Shown in pieces: positions 25,147 to 34,582 of a stretch of DNA of 64,000 nucleotides. The position numbers and the translations under genes were made by a program. How positions within the stretch are numbered: the stretch's first letter is position 1; each line of letters opens with the position of its first letter. The notes under the pieces were generated by a model, which was not told the DNA's origin, searched no databases, and saw nothing but the letters and a program-made list of their open reading frames with translations. The DNA is taken from the NCBI RefSeq assembly GCF_019753765.1, contig NZ_JAIJZW010000001.1, forward strand, positions 684,260-748,259. Reading direction: 5' to 3'. Source of the stretch: Microbacterium marinilacus (GTDB lineage Bacteria > Actinomycetota > Actinomycetes > Actinomycetales > Microbacteriaceae).

Positions 25147-25803
25147 ATGGGGTTCTGGGCGGAGGACGCGCCGTGGGGATCGCCGGTCGACCCGACCATC
25201 CCGCTGCCCCCGTTCGAGGACGAGGGCGCGCACGCGGCGTATGCGCGGAAGCTCCAGCTCCACCTGGCCCTCGTCGACGGCGGGGCCCCCTCGCTGTCCA
25301 CCGTCGCGCTGTCGCTCGCGCTCGAACGCCCGAGACGGCGGCCCGACGATCGGGACACGCAGTGGCTCACGCCGCTCGAGCTCTCGGTCAGCCTGACGAG
25401 CTGGTTCCCCGCGCCGTGGACGCCCGACGCTCTCGCACGGTCGCTGCGTCCTCGATCGGGTGCTCCGACGCGGGGCAGCGCCGGCGAGTGGCGCTGGCTC
25501 GACGACCCGGACTTCCTCGCCGCGCCGGACGGGGGCGCGGGCTGGCGCATCGTCCGCAGCGAGAGGGGCACGCGGACGCCGGAGGGACTCGTGGACGATC
25601 GCGACCTCGTCGTCCTCTGGATGGCCCACTTCCGCGGCAAGTTCGCCTTCCCGCTGGGGCACGGACGGGACGCCGACGAGGTCAGGCGGCTCGCGGTCGC
25701 CTCCGCGGCGGTCGTCGAGGCCGATGAGAAGGACGCGGCGTATCCGTACCGATCGTCGTGGCGGGACGAGCGCGACGCCGCCCTCACCGAGGCGCGCCGG
25801 TAG
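25147..25803 (+). CDS. Protein of unknown function
   Basis: A 218-residue soluble protein that I do not recognise, beginning MGFWAEDAPWGSPVDP. It is rich in Trp, Pro and Asp and has no signal peptide or membrane segment. ATG 25147 follows GGAGGGGAG, a good ribosome-binding site. Codon usage matches the neighbours and coding potential is strong. It stands alone between the tRNA terminator and the LuxR pair. Confidence 0.7.
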   Translation: MGFWAEDAPWGSPVDPTIPLPPFEDEGAHAAYARKLQLHLALVDGGAPSLSTVALSLALERPRRRPDDRDTQWLTPLELSVSLTSWFPAPWTPDALARSLRPRSGAPTRGSAGEWRWLDDPDFLAAPDGGAGWRIVRSERGTRTPEGLVDDRDLVVLWMAHFRGKFAFPLGHGRDADEVRRLAVASAAVVEADEKDAAYPYRSSWRDERDAALTEARR

Positions 25804-25991
25804 CGTTCCACCCGTCGCGGGGCGCGCGTTCGCTCGACCGGCAGTCTGCCGGTGGCGAGGGGATCCTCCGTCGCATCGCCTCCCGGAGACCGAGGTTTTC
25901 TCGTCCGATCAGCCGATCGTCGGACACAATGGCATCTCGGGCATCAGCCGGCGCCGGCCACGCGTGCCTTCGGACGAGAGATGTGGATCGC

Positions 25992-27536
25992 ATGGCGCAG
26001 CAGGCGGAGGACCCGCGGGTCAGCGCGATCTTCCGCGCCCTCGCCGCCGGCGACCACGAGCGTGCCATCGCGCTCGCCGAGCGGCACTGGTCGTTCCTGT
26101 CCAGCTTCCGCGGAGAGGTGCGCCGCGCCGTCGCCGACGAGGTGCTGCGCGCGCACCCCTCCTGGGCGGTCGTCAGGCAGGGACTCAGGCACGCGGCGCT
26201 CGGGCGGCTGCGGCCGACGGTATGGGTCGCCCCCGACCTGCCGCTGCCACCGGGGTCCTCCGCCAACGAGCGGATCGTCGCGCTGACGGCGCGGGCGATG
26301 GCGGCACGGTCCCGCGGACGGCTCGACGAGGCCCTGGGCCTGACGGCCCAGGCGCGACAGCTGCTGCGGGCGGCCACGCCCCGCGACCTCGAGGGAGGGC
26401 GTTTCAATCTCGCGGAGGTCCACCAGGAATGGGCGCAGATCTCGGCGTTCGCGGGGCACGCCGACGACGCCGTCGTGCTGTTCGAGCGCGCGTTCTCCCT
26501 CGCGACGGAGCTCCGTCACCCGCGCGCGGCGATGGATGCCGCGGCGGAGCTCGCCTGGCTCGCCGCCGTGTCGGGCCGGCGGGGCGCGTCGCTCGGCTGG
26601 CTCCTGCGCCTCGAGCAGCTGAGAGCGGATCAGCCGGACGTGCGGGGCACCCGTGAGTCCGATCGCATCGCGCGAGCGCTGCTGCTGCTCGACGAGCTCG
26701 ATCTGGCCGGGGCGCGGTCCGAGCTCGCGGCGATCGAGGACGCCCGTGAGCACGAGCTGCTGCGGCGCGCGCTGGGCGCGCTGGTGGACGCGCACGATCC
26801 GCTGTGCGACCCCGACACCGCTCTGGCGCACCTGAACGGGGAGATCGAGGCGGTCTACGACGGCTGGACGAGCGCTCGGCTCAACGCCGTCGTCCTCGGG
26901 GCGGCACGGTCGCGCCTTCTGCAGCGGTCGGGACAGCCGGAACGCGCGCTGCGGGCGCTTCCCGACGCTCAGCCGTCGCAGGAGCTGAGCTTCGAGGCGG
27001 GGCGCGCGGCCTCGCTCCTGCATCTGCTCGGGGAGCACGAGCGCGCGTCGTCGCTCACGTCCCGCATCCTCGCAGCGCCGACGCTGTCGCCGCGGGTGCG
27101 CGCCGACGCCCTGGTGGCCCGCGCGGCGATCGAGCTGCGGCGCGGGGACGACGGCCGCGCGGCCGAGACCTTCTCGCGCGCGCTGCGGGTGATCGACGAG
27201 CACCGCCTGCTCGTCGCGCTGACGATCGTGCCCGCCGACGAGCTGCGGGCGCTGGGCGCCGTGCTGCCTGCCGCCGACCCGGGGGCGAGGCTGGCGCGAC
27301 ACGTCGTGGACACCTCCGTGGCGTTCCCGTCGGCCGGCCTCGATCATCGGCTCACTGCGCGGGAACGGACGGTGCTCTCGCTTCTCGCGGGCGGCCTCAC
27401 CGTGGTCGAGGCGGCTGCGCGGCTCACGGTGTCGGCGAACACCGTGAAGACGCAGGTGCGCTCGCTGTACCGCAAGCTGGGCGTGCACGACCGCCAGGGG
27501 CTGTCGGTCGTGGCGCGGACGCGAGGACTCCTGTGA
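25992..27536 (+). CDS. LuxR-type regulator with long helical-repeat region, no ATPase (first of tandem pair)
   Basis: A 514-residue protein. The last 65 residues are a GerE/LuxR helix-turn-helix: LTARERTVLSLLAGGLTVVEAAARL then SANTVKTQVRSLYRKLGV. The preceding 440 residues are Ala/Leu/Arg-rich helices resembling TPR-like MalT repeats. No Walker A or B motif and no receiver domain is visible, so it is not a full MalT/LAL regulator. ATG 25992 gives exactly the same length as the next gene. It overlaps that gene by GTGA. The inducing signal is unknown. Confidence 0.8.
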   Translation: MAQQAEDPRVSAIFRALAAGDHERAIALAERHWSFLSSFRGEVRRAVADEVLRAHPSWAVVRQGLRHAALGRLRPTVWVAPDLPLPPGSSANERIVALTARAMAARSRGRLDEALGLTAQARQLLRAATPRDLEGGRFNLAEVHQEWAQISAFAGHADDAVVLFERAFSLATELRHPRAAMDAAAELAWLAAVSGRRGASLGWLLRLEQLRADQPDVRGTRESDRIARALLLLDELDLAGARSELAAIEDAREHELLRRALGALVDAHDPLCDPDTALAHLNGEIEAVYDGWTSARLNAVVLGAARSRLLQRSGQPERALRALPDAQPSQELSFEAGRAASLLHLLGEHERASSLTSRILAAPTLSPRVRADALVARAAIELRRGDDGRAAETFSRALRVIDEHRLLVALTIVPADELRALGAVLPAADPGARLARHVVDTSVAFPSAGLDHRLTARERTVLSLLAGGLTVVEAAARLTVSANTVKTQVRSLYRKLGVHDRQGLSVVARTRGLL

Positions 27537-29077
27537 ACGGACCGGCAGCCGGGGTGCTCGGCGGCGTGTACCTCGCGCTGGCGGACTCCCAGTGGGACCG
27601 CGCGGTCGCGCTCGCGGAGGCCGACTGGGACGTCCTCCGAGCCGCCCACGTCGCGGTCCTGCGGGCGGTGGCGGAGGCCGTCCCCCCGCATCTCCTCTCC
27701 GGGCGGCCGCGGTGGGACGGGCTCCAGCTGCTCGGTCGCCGCCGTCTGTCCGCACCGCCCGGCGCGCTCGATGCCGCGGTCGACGACGCCGGCTGGCGGG
27801 AGATCGCGGAGCTCACCGCACGCAGCCGCTCCGCGCGCGTCGCGGGGGAGATCGCGGTCGCCGTCGAGAGCGCTTTCGCGGCGAGGGACGCGTTCCATCG
27901 GATCTCCGGCCGCGGGGAGGTGCCGTCGTTCGCGCCGCGGCTCATGTTCGAGTGGGCGCTCGCCTTCGTGGTGGGCGGCCCCATGCCGCACACGGGGTGG
28001 GACACGCAACCGGAGGAGCAGCTCGACGAGGCGTTCTCCTGGGCCCTCGCCCGCGACGACCATGAGACGGCCGCGCGGGCAGCGGCGGAGATGGCCTGGC
28101 TGCAGGCGTTCGCGGGGCGCTCCGGCGCCGCGGCGCAGTGGATCGAGCGCGCCAAGATCCTGGGGCGGATCGATGCGGAGCACGGCGCAGGAGCGTCCCC
28201 CATACGCATCGCGCAGTCGATGCGTCGCGGCGATCGACTCGACTTCGCCGGCGCGCTCGAGGCGCTCTCGTCGCTCTCGGGGGACCACCTGTTCGATCAC
28301 CGGATCCTCGCGGCGAGTGCCGGTTCCATGTACGCGATCCACCTCGGCGGGGACGACGCGGAGCGCGCGGACGAGCGGCTGCGGCGCGTCTGCGAGGTGT
28401 CGCCGAGGGCGCTGCTGGGCGCTCCGCTCAATCGCGCCGCGCTGGCGTACGCGGAGTCGTATCGGCTGGTGCTCGACGGACGTCCCGCTCAGGCGCTGAG
28501 CGTCCTCGACGGGGAGCCGGGCCGGCGGCCGGCGTTCGTCGAGGCGCGTCGCGCGTCGGCTCTGCTGCATCGCGGCGACGGTCAGGCGGCCGAGCTCGCC
28601 GCGATCATGGCGTACGAAGCCGGCGCGGTGATGCCGCGATTCGCGGTCGAGGCGCTCGCGGTGCTCGCGGTCGTGAAGCTGCGCAGCGGATCGCGTGACG
28701 CCGCCCGGCAGGTGTTCGGGCGCGCGGTCGACCTCGCGGACCGTCATCGGCTGCCGGCCGCGCTAGGGCTCGTCTCACAAGACGAGCTGGCCGCGCTGGC
28801 GGCGCTGGTCGGGCGCGCCGACAGCCCGTCGCTCAACGCGATGCACAGCCCGCGCATGCGCCGCCCGACGCTCGCTCACGTGTTCGTGCCGTTGACGCCG
28901 CAGGAGCGGAGGGTCACGCAGACGATCGGCTCGGGGCTGTCCGTGCGCCAGGCGGCGGAGCGGCTCGCCGTCTCGGAGAACACCGTCAAGACGCAGCTGC
29001 AGGCCGTCTATCGGAAGCTCGGCGTCACGAGGCGCTCCGAGCTCGTCGCGGCCGCTCGCGAGCACGGCCTGCTCTGA
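27533..29077 (+). CDS. LuxR-type regulator, paralogue of preceding gene (second of tandem pair)
   Basis: Also 514 residues, with the same plan: an N-terminus with ALADSQWDRAVALAEADWDVL mirroring ALAAGDHERAIALAERHWSFL of the first, helical repeats, then a LuxR HTH (LTPQERRVTQTIGSGLSVRQAAERL, SENTVKTQLQAVYRKLGV). No ATPase motifs. GTG 27533 lies in the stop codon overlap of the first gene, so the two are made together and may form a heterodimer. Shared architecture and length indicate tandem duplication with marked divergence. No obvious target gene is adjacent. Confidence 0.8.
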   Translation: MNGPAAGVLGGVYLALADSQWDRAVALAEADWDVLRAAHVAVLRAVAEAVPPHLLSGRPRWDGLQLLGRRRLSAPPGALDAAVDDAGWREIAELTARSRSARVAGEIAVAVESAFAARDAFHRISGRGEVPSFAPRLMFEWALAFVVGGPMPHTGWDTQPEEQLDEAFSWALARDDHETAARAAAEMAWLQAFAGRSGAAAQWIERAKILGRIDAEHGAGASPIRIAQSMRRGDRLDFAGALEALSSLSGDHLFDHRILAASAGSMYAIHLGGDDAERADERLRRVCEVSPRALLGAPLNRAALAYAESYRLVLDGRPAQALSVLDGEPGRRPAFVEARRASALLHRGDGQAAELAAIMAYEAGAVMPRFAVEALAVLAVVKLRSGSRDAARQVFGRAVDLADRHRLPAALGLVSQDELAALAALVGRADSPSLNAMHSPRMRRPTLAHVFVPLTPQERRVTQTIGSGLSVRQAAERLAVSENTVKTQLQAVYRKLGVTRRSELVAAAREHGLL

Positions 29078-29078
29078 G

Positions 29079-29100
29079 CCGCGGGCTCACGGGCCCGCGG
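29079..29100. terminator. Hairpin between convergent LuxR and GntR genes
   Basis: CCGCGGGC and GCCCGCGG pair around a six-base loop in the 23-base gap. It can serve both strands. Confidence 0.7.
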
Positions 29101-29730
29101 TCACTCGTCGGCGATGTCGAACTGCGCGCGGATGATGCGCTCGCCGGCGTCCGCATCGCCCTCGAGCATCGCGTCGCGCAGCTCGCGGTAGCTCTCGGCG
29201 AGCTCGCCGGGGCCGTCGAACGGCAGCGGGATGACCCCGAGGTTGCGTTGGATCGCGATGCCGATGTCGCCCGACATCGTCGAGACGAAGGCGTTGTCGG
29301 CGAGGTCGACCAGCAGCGACTGCAGCTCCCGCCGGGCGGCGCCGGTGCCGCCGCCCGCGTCCAGGCGGGTGATGATCGCGTCGATCGCGTGCGACGACTC
29401 GAGACGCGCGGTGCGATCCATCCTGGCCAGCGCGATGCGCACGAGCGAGATCATGTAGTGGCCGGAGAACTGTCGCGTCGCGTGCGCGATCCTCGGCGAC
29501 ACCTCGGTCACGCGCGTGTAGCGGCTCGCCGCCGTCTCGATCAGCCCGACCCGCTGCAGTCGCTGCAGCGCCTCGCGCACCGGCATGCGCGACACGCCCA
29601 GCTGCTCGGCGAGGTCGTGGTCGCGCACTCGCGATCCGGCCGGCAGCCGGCCGTCCATGATGGCCGCCGCGATGCGCTCGGCGACCATGTCGCTCAGTCG
29701 TACGGGGGTGATCTCGAGCGTCTCGATCAT
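29101..29730 (-). CDS. GntR family transcriptional regulator (FadR/FCD type)
   Basis: A 209-residue regulator with an N-terminal winged helix-turn-helix: VAERIAAAIMDGRLPAGSRV, then DLAEQLGVSRMPVREALQRLQRVGLIE. An all-helical C-terminal FCD-like ligand domain follows (about residues 80-205). Such proteins sense small carboxylates or sugars acids and repress local metabolic genes. ATG 29730 is preceded by AAGGAG. No divergent target gene is adjacent, so the regulon is not evident. Confidence 0.85.
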   Translation of the reverse strand: MIETLEITPVRLSDMVAERIAAAIMDGRLPAGSRVRDHDLAEQLGVSRMPVREALQRLQRVGLIETAASRYTRVTEVSPRIAHATRQFSGHYMISLVRIALARMDRTARLESSHAIDAIITRLDAGGGTGAARRELQSLLVDLADNAFVSTMSGDIGIAIQRNLGVIPLPFDGPGELAESYRELRDAMLEGDADAGERIIRAQFDIADE

Positions 29731-30036
29731 CGTCTGCTCCTTGCAATCCTGTGTGGGGAGGACCCCGGAAGGCGACGCACGGTGGTGTCAGGGATCGAGG
29801 GCACCAGGGGGTGTGCCGACCGTGGTGGCCTTCGCCGGGGTGCGCACTGTCGGGCGGACGGGGGGAGGCGGGATCGGGTGTGCCTGGTCCGGACCTACGT
29901 GCGGTGAGGCAACGATATGCCGGGACGGCCGAATTCCGGCGACGAGGCGCGCGGTTGAGGTGCGTCGTCGCCGGATTTCACCCACCGCATCACCTGTTTG
30001 CCGGGGAGGCCGTCCAGGCGATCGCCCCGCGGGCGA
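29731..30036. other. 306-base non-coding gap between two minus-strand genes
   Basis: No gene is seen. The gap should hold the GntR promoter and the terminator of the MarR-MFS operon. A strong hairpin lies at 29935-29975 and a smaller one (GATCGCCC/GGGCGATC, 30020-30038) overlaps the MFS stop codon. Confidence 0.6.
29935..29975 (-). terminator. Terminator of the MarR-MFS operon
   Basis: A perfect 11-bp inverted repeat, TCCGGCGACGA with TCGTCGCCGGA, has a 19-base loop and lies 62 bases past the MFS stop. It is followed by AATTC on the minus strand. Confidence 0.65.
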
Positions 30037-31269
30037 TCAAGCGGCGTCTCCGGCGCCGATCGCCGCCGCCTCCTCCAGCTCGTCGGCCACGCGCGCGTCG
30101 ACCGTGCCGAGGGCGCGGCGTCCGAGCAGCAGGACGAGGGTCGCGACGAGGGCGGAGGACGCGGCGAAGAGGTAGGGCGCCGTGTCCCCGAGGGCATGGC
30201 CGAGGGCTGCAGCGATCGGGGGCGCCGCGGCGCCGCCGAGGAACCGCACCGCCGAGTACGAGGACGACGCCACCTGGCGGGGCAGGTCCGTCGCCTCCAT
30301 CACGGACTCCGTCAGGACCGTGTTGCAGATGCCGAGCAGGAGCCCGCCGACCACGATGCACGTCACGAGGGCGGATGGCGTGGACACCACGACCCCCGCG
30401 ACCGCGAGGTCGGCTGCGAGCAGCGGCAGCACGACCAGGAGCACGGTCGTTCGCCGCATGAAGCGGAGCAGCAGCGGTGCGCCCCAGATGCTCGTCACGG
30501 CCAGTGCGAGGCCCCAGCCGAAGAACGTCAGCCCGATGCCGATGGCGCCGAAGCCGAGCGGGAACGGCGAGTAGGCGAGCAGCACGAAGAAAGCGATGTT
30601 GTAGAACACCGCCGTCGCCGCGAGCACGCCGAGGGCCGGGCGGCGCAGGGCACGGATCGGCGCGGCCAGGGGGATGGGGCTCGGCCGCTCGGCGGGGGAG
30701 CGCAGCAGCACGAGGATCGCAACGAACGCGATGGCCATGAGCACCGCCACGCCGAAGAACGGCGCGCGCCAGCTCGCCTCGCCGAGGATGCCGCCCAGCA
30801 GGGGGCCGACGGCCATGCCGAGCCCCAGGGCGGCCTCGTAGAGCACGATCGCCGCCCCGCTGCCGCCGGTGGTCGCTCCCACGATGGTCGCCAGGGCGGT
30901 CGAGATGAACAGGGCGTTGCCGAGGCCCCAGCCCGCACGGAAGCCGATGACGACGTCGACGGCGACGCTGAGCGCGCACAGCAGCGAGAAGGCGACGATG
31001 AGCGCGAGGCCCCACAGCAGGGTCCGCTTGGCGCCGATCCGGCTCGAGATGAAGCTCGTGACGAGCATGGCCAGCCCCGTCACGACGAGATAGCTGGTGA
31101 AGAGCAGCTCGGTCTGCACCTCGGACGCGTCGAGGGCGTCGGCGATCACCGGCAGGATCGGGTCCACCAGGCCGATGCCCATGAAGGCCACGACGCAGGC
31201 GAAGGCCACCGCCCACACCGCCATCGGCTGCCGGGTGAGAGAGCCCCCGCTGTCGTGCTCGGCGCTCAT
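30037..31269 (-). CDS. MFS transporter, probable multidrug exporter
   Basis: A 410-residue protein with about 12 hydrophobic segments. The first, WAVAFACVVAFMGIGLVDPILPVIA, is typical of DHA1-type drug:H+ antiporters, and motif A appears as SFISSRIGAKRTLLWG. ATG 31269 overlaps the stop of the upstream MarR gene by four bases, so exporter and regulator share a transcript controlled by the AT-rich operator upstream. The usual logic is that the exported compound releases MarR. The substrate is unknown. Confidence 0.87.
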   Translation of the reverse strand: MSAEHDSGGSLTRQPMAVWAVAFACVVAFMGIGLVDPILPVIADALDASEVQTELLFTSYLVVTGLAMLVTSFISSRIGAKRTLLWGLALIVAFSLLCALSVAVDVVIGFRAGWGLGNALFISTALATIVGATTGGSGAAIVLYEAALGLGMAVGPLLGGILGEASWRAPFFGVAVLMAIAFVAILVLLRSPAERPSPIPLAAPIRALRRPALGVLAATAVFYNIAFFVLLAYSPFPLGFGAIGIGLTFFGWGLALAVTSIWGAPLLLRFMRRTTVLLVVLPLLAADLAVAGVVVSTPSALVTCIVVGGLLLGICNTVLTESVMEATDLPRQVASSSYSAVRFLGGAAAPPIAAALGHALGDTAPYLFAASSALVATLVLLLGRRALGTVDARVADELEEAAAIGAGDAA

Positions 31270-31745
31270 CGTGCGGTCGTCCCCTCTGCGGGGTCCGCCT
31301 CGGCACGGCCCGCGACCGGACCGCCCGATCCCGGATCCGTCCGCTCGCCCAGCAGCCGTGCGACTGTGCGCACCGCGCCCCATTCGTCGTCGTCCAGGCC
31401 CGCGAACCGGGGCAGCAGCGCATCGACGAGCTGCAGCCGCCAGGCGGCGTAGGCCTCGTCGCCGCGCGGGGTGATGGCCGCCCGCACGGCTCTCGAGTCC
31501 TGCTCGTCGGCCGTTCGGGAGACGAGCCCGGCGTCCGCCATCGTGCCCACCAGCCTCGTCATGCCGGGCTGGGTGACGCGGCTCAGGTGCGCGAGCTCGC
31601 CGATGCGGAGGGGGCCGCGCTCGCGCAGGATGGCGAGCGTCCGCCACTGCGCCGACGGCGCCTCGTTCCGCGTCTCCAGTGCCGCGACGCGTGTCAGAGC
31701 GTGCGCGGCGACGATCAGTTCCTCGAGGTCGGCTCCATGGTCCAT
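31266..31745 (-). CDS. MarR family transcriptional regulator
   Basis: A 159-residue MarR-type winged-helix repressor. The HTH is QWRTLAILRERGPLRIGELAHLS with recognition helix VTQPGMTRLVGTMADAGLV, followed by the wing SRTADEQDSRAVRAAITPRG. ATG 31745 was chosen over an upstream start at 31784 because TAATGT ends seven bases before it and because the operator would otherwise lie in coding sequence. Autoregulation is likely. The tail (about 140-159) is Gly/Ala/Asp-rich. Confidence 0.87.
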   Translation of the reverse strand: MDHGADLEELIVAAHALTRVAALETRNEAPSAQWRTLAILRERGPLRIGELAHLSRVTQPGMTRLVGTMADAGLVSRTADEQDSRAVRAAITPRGDEAYAAWRLQLVDALLPRFAGLDDDEWGAVRTVARLLGERTDPGSGGPVAGRAEADPAEGTTAR

Positions 31746-31756
31746 GGCAACTACAT

Positions 31757-31779
31757 TACCTTGATATATATCTAAGGTA
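31757..31779. promoter_or_regulatory. Probable MarR operator overlapping its own -10
   Basis: TACCTT, GATATATATC, T, AAGGTA: a perfect 10-base palindrome flanked by 6-base inverted arms offset by one base. It is strikingly AT-rich for this genome and overlaps the MarR -10 (TAATGT, minus strand 31753-31758). Binding would block transcription of the MarR-MFS operon. Confidence 0.75.
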
Positions 31780-31864
31780 TTCACATCTGGAGCGGACGAC
31801 GTCTCAGCGGCCCGCGCGGGGGAGCAGAGGTCTCAGCGACGAGGCGATGCCGCAGAGTCGTCGA

Positions 31865-32137
31865 TCACCGACGCCCGGAGCGCTCCGCCGCGCGCTCGGA
31901 GAAGTACTTGCCCTCCTTGCCGCTGATGGGCGAGTCGTCCGAGACCGTCCGGCCGCGGCTGGCGTTGCGGATGTCGATGATGGTGCCGATCGTGAGGGAG
32001 AGCGTGATCCCCCAGCTCACCCACGCGAGCGCGGTGCGCCAGGTGAAGCGCTGACCGTCAGCGCCCCGCAGCAGCGCGTAGCCGCTCGTCAGCGTTCCGA
32101 TCAGTCCGGTGCCCGTCAGGTATTTGCGGATGGCCAT
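31865..32137 (-). CDS. Small membrane protein of unknown function
   Basis: A 90-residue protein with two hydrophobic segments (LTGTGLIGTLTSGYALL and ALAWVSWGITLSLTIGTIIDI) and a charged C-terminal tail ending ERAAERSGRR. I recognise no family. ATG 32137 is supported by TACCGT (32145-32150, minus strand) seven bases upstream. It is divergent from otsA, with 171 bases between them. Confidence 0.7.
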   Translation of the reverse strand: MAIRKYLTGTGLIGTLTSGYALLRGADGQRFTWRTALAWVSWGITLSLTIGTIIDIRNASRGRTVSDDSPISGKEGKYFSERAAERSGRR

Positions 32138-32277
32138 GCCCCCCACGGTAGCGCTCGCTCGGCGCCGACGCAGGGGCTTGCGGGCGGTCGTGAGGCCGTG
32201 AGAAGGGGCGCCATAACCGCCGCGGCATGGGGCGTCAACCCCACGGTGCCCGCCCGGTCCCGCGAGGTGCGCGCTGA

Positions 32278-32283
32278 TACTGT
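32278..32283 (+). promoter_or_regulatory. Extended -10 (TGaTACTGT) upstream of otsA
   Basis: TACTGT is preceded by TG one base upstream (32275-32276). This predicts a leader of about 19 bases containing the AAGGAGGAG ribosome-binding site. rpsA has a similar TGaTACCCT element. Confidence 0.5.
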
Positions 32284-32308
32284 GGCCGAAGCCCCAAGGA
32301 GGAGCGTC

Positions 32309-33730
32309 ATGTCTCGCGCGGATCTCGTCGTCGTCGCCAATCGTCTGCCCGTGGATCGCGTGGTGAGCCCCGACGGGCAGGAGAGCTGGCGGCGTTCCCC
32401 GGGCGGACTCGTCACCGCCCTCGAGCCGGTGATGCGCAAGCCGGACCGTGCCTGGGTGGGATGGGGCGGTCAGCCCGATCTCGACATCGCGCCGTTCGAC
32501 TTCGAGGGGGCGCGACTGGTGCCGGTGCCGCTCAGCGGCGCCGAGATCGAGTCGTACTACGAGGGCTTCGCCAACGGCACGATCTGGCCGCTCTACCACG
32601 ACGTCATCGCCGCTCCGGTCTACCGCCGCTCCTGGTGGGAGTCGTACGTGCAGGTGAACCGGCGCTTCGCGCAGGCGGCGGCCGACGCGGTCGAGCCTGG
32701 CGGCGTCGTATGGGTGCAGGACTATCAGCTGCAGCTCGTCCCGAAGCTGCTTCGCGAGCTCCGGCCGGACGTCACCATCGGCTACTTCCATCACATTCCG
32801 TTCCCCGCATACGGGCTGTACTCGCAGCTGCCCTGGCGTCGACAGGTGCTCGAGGGGCTCCTGGGCGCCGACGTCATCGGCTTCCAGCGTCAGGCCGACG
32901 CCGGCAACTTCCAGCGGTCGGTGCGGCGCGTGCTCCACCACACCACGCGCTCGAGCGAGATCGTCGTGCCCTCTGCCGAGGAGGGCGGCGAGTCGCGGAT
33001 CGCCGTCGCGAAGGCCTATCCGATCTCCATCGACGCGCAGTCGTACATCGACCTCGCCCAGGACCCGAAGGTGCAGGCGCGCGCCGTCGAGATCCGGCAG
33101 CAGCTCGGCGATCCCCAGACGATCCTGCTGGGGGTCGACCGGCTCGACTACACCAAGGGCATCCGGCACCGTCTGAAGGCGTTCGGCGAGCTCCTGCAGG
33201 ACGGCAGGCTGAAGGTGGGCGGTGCGACGCTCGTGCAGGTGGCCAGCCCGTCGCGCCAGCGCGTGGACGCCTACGCCGAGCTGCGCGACGAGATCGAGCT
33301 GACCGTCGGGCGCATCAACGGCGACTACGACACGATGCACCACACGGCGATCCGGTACCTGCACCAGGGGTTCCCGCGTGAGGAGATGGTCGCGCTGTAC
33401 CTGGCGGCCGACGTCATGCTGGTGACGGCGCTTCGAGACGGCATGAACCTGGTGGCCAAGGAGTACGTGGCCTCGCGCATCGACCACAGCGGAGTGCTGC
33501 TGCTGAGCGAGTTCGCGGGCGCGGCCGACGAGCTGACGAGCGCGCTGCTGGTGAACCCGCATGACATCGACGGCATGAAGGACCTCATCCTGCGCGCTGT
33601 CGACATGTCGCCGGGCGAGCAGTCCCGGCGCATGAGGGCCCTGCGCCGGCGCGTGCTCGACCACGACGTCGAGGACTGGTCGCACGACTTCCTCAGCGAC
33701 ATCGACAAGGTGCGGAAGGCCCGCGCGTGA
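32309..33730 (+). CDS. otsA: Trehalose-6-phosphate synthase
   Basis: A 473-residue GT20 enzyme that joins glucose from a nucleotide sugar to glucose-6-phosphate. Signatures include [11 protein letters not shown] at the N-terminus, [50 protein letters not shown] and the C-terminal [16 protein letters not shown] 32309 follows AAGGAGGAG. Its stop overlaps the otsB start by GTGA, forming the two-step trehalose operon used for osmotic and desiccation protection. Confidence 0.95.
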   Translation: MSRADLVVVANRLPVDRVVSPDGQESWRRSPGGLVTALEPVMRKPDRAWVGWGGQPDLDIAPFDFEGARLVPVPLSGAEIESYYEGFANGTIWPLYHDVIAAPVYRRSWWESYVQVNRRFAQAAADAVEPGGVVWVQDYQLQLVPKLLRELRPDVTIGYFHHIPFPAYGLYSQLPWRRQVLEGLLGADVIGFQRQADAGNFQRSVRRVLHHTTRSSEIVVPSAEEGGESRIAVAKAYPISIDAQSYIDLAQDPKVQARAVEIRQQLGDPQTILLGVDRLDYTKGIRHRLKAFGELLQDGRLKVGGATLVQVASPSRQRVDAYAELRDEIELTVGRINGDYDTMHHTAIRYLHQGFPREEMVALYLAADVMLVTALRDGMNLVAKEYVASRIDHSGVLLLSEFAGAADELTSALLVNPHDIDGMKDLILRAVDMSPGEQSRRMRALRRRVLDHDVEDWSHDFLSDIDKVRKARA

Positions 33731-34506
33731 CCGCGCAGTGGGCGGAGGTCGTGCGCTCCGTCGCGAAGACCGAGCGGCTTCTGGTGGCTCTCGACTTCGA
33801 CGGCACGATGGCGCCGCTCGGGGACGAGCCGATGGCGGTGCGGGCTCTGCCTGAGACGGCCGCCGCGGTGGCGCGGCTCGCGGAGCTCCCGGACACGACG
33901 GTCGCGTTCGTCTCCGGCCGTCAGCTCGCCGATCTGCGGGTGATCGCGGCCCACGACGACCGATCGCCGATCTGGCTCACGGGGTCGCACGGCGTCGAGC
34001 ACTGGCGGCCCGCGGCCGTCGCGCAGCCCGTCCCGGACCAGGCCGCCGCCGGCGAAGAGGTATCGGCCGCGGCGCTCGTCGAGGAGGCACAGCGGTCGGT
34101 GGAGGGCATCGACGGAGCGTGGGTCGAGCCCAAGGCGTACGGGTTCGCGTTGCACACGAGGCTCGCCTCGCCGGACGACGGCGCGCGGGCGCGGTCGGGC
34201 GTCGACGCGATGGTGGCCGAGCGTGCGCCGGAGTGGCGCAGGCGCACGGGCAAGGACATCGCGGAGTACACCTGGCGCCACGAGGGCAAGGACGCCGGCG
34301 TCGCGCGTCTGCGGGACGAGACGGCGGCGACGGCGGTGCTGTTCGCCGGCGACGACGTGACCGATGAGGACGCGCTGCGCAGCCTGCGCGAGGGCGACCT
34401 CGGCGTGCGTGTGGGCGACGGGGAGACGGCCGCCAGTGTGCGCGTGAGCGGCCCTCTCGAGCTCGCCGAGTTGCTCACCGCTCTGGCCGACGCGCGAGCA
34501 TCCTGA
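33727..34506 (+). CDS. otsB: Trehalose-6-phosphate phosphatase
   Basis: A 259-residue HAD-superfamily phosphatase that releases trehalose. HAD motif I is [17 protein letters not shown] (about residues 18-34), motif [11 protein letters not shown], and motif [14 protein letters not shown] (about 203-214). The conserved HGVEHW and [11 protein letters not shown] loops bind the sugar phosphate. The GTG start at 33727 overlaps the otsA stop, ensuring coupled synthesis. Confidence 0.95.
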   Translation: MTAQWAEVVRSVAKTERLLVALDFDGTMAPLGDEPMAVRALPETAAAVARLAELPDTTVAFVSGRQLADLRVIAAHDDRSPIWLTGSHGVEHWRPAAVAQPVPDQAAAGEEVSAAALVEEAQRSVEGIDGAWVEPKAYGFALHTRLASPDDGARARSGVDAMVAERAPEWRRRTGKDIAEYTWRHEGKDAGVARLRDETAATAVLFAGDDVTDEDALRSLREGDLGVRVGDGETAASVRVSGPLELAELLTALADARAS

Positions 34507-34569
34507 GCCGATCCGCGAGCGCCGGCGGGGCGCTTTGCGAGGCGGACGAAGCACCCTTCGCGGCGGGCA

Positions 34570-34575
34570 TAGACT
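34570..34575 (+). promoter_or_regulatory. -10 hexamer TAGACT before ilvD
   Basis: TAGACT ends seven bases before ATG 34583 with no Shine-Dalgarno sequence, giving ilvD its own leaderless promoter separate from otsAB. Confidence 0.55.
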
Positions 34576-34582
34576 TCCGAAC

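Noticed and set aside
25804..25991. Upstream extension of the first LuxR gene to the start of its open frame
   Set aside because: The extension is Arg/Ser-rich and overlaps the previous gene; starting at 25992 gives a protein equal in length to its paralogue.
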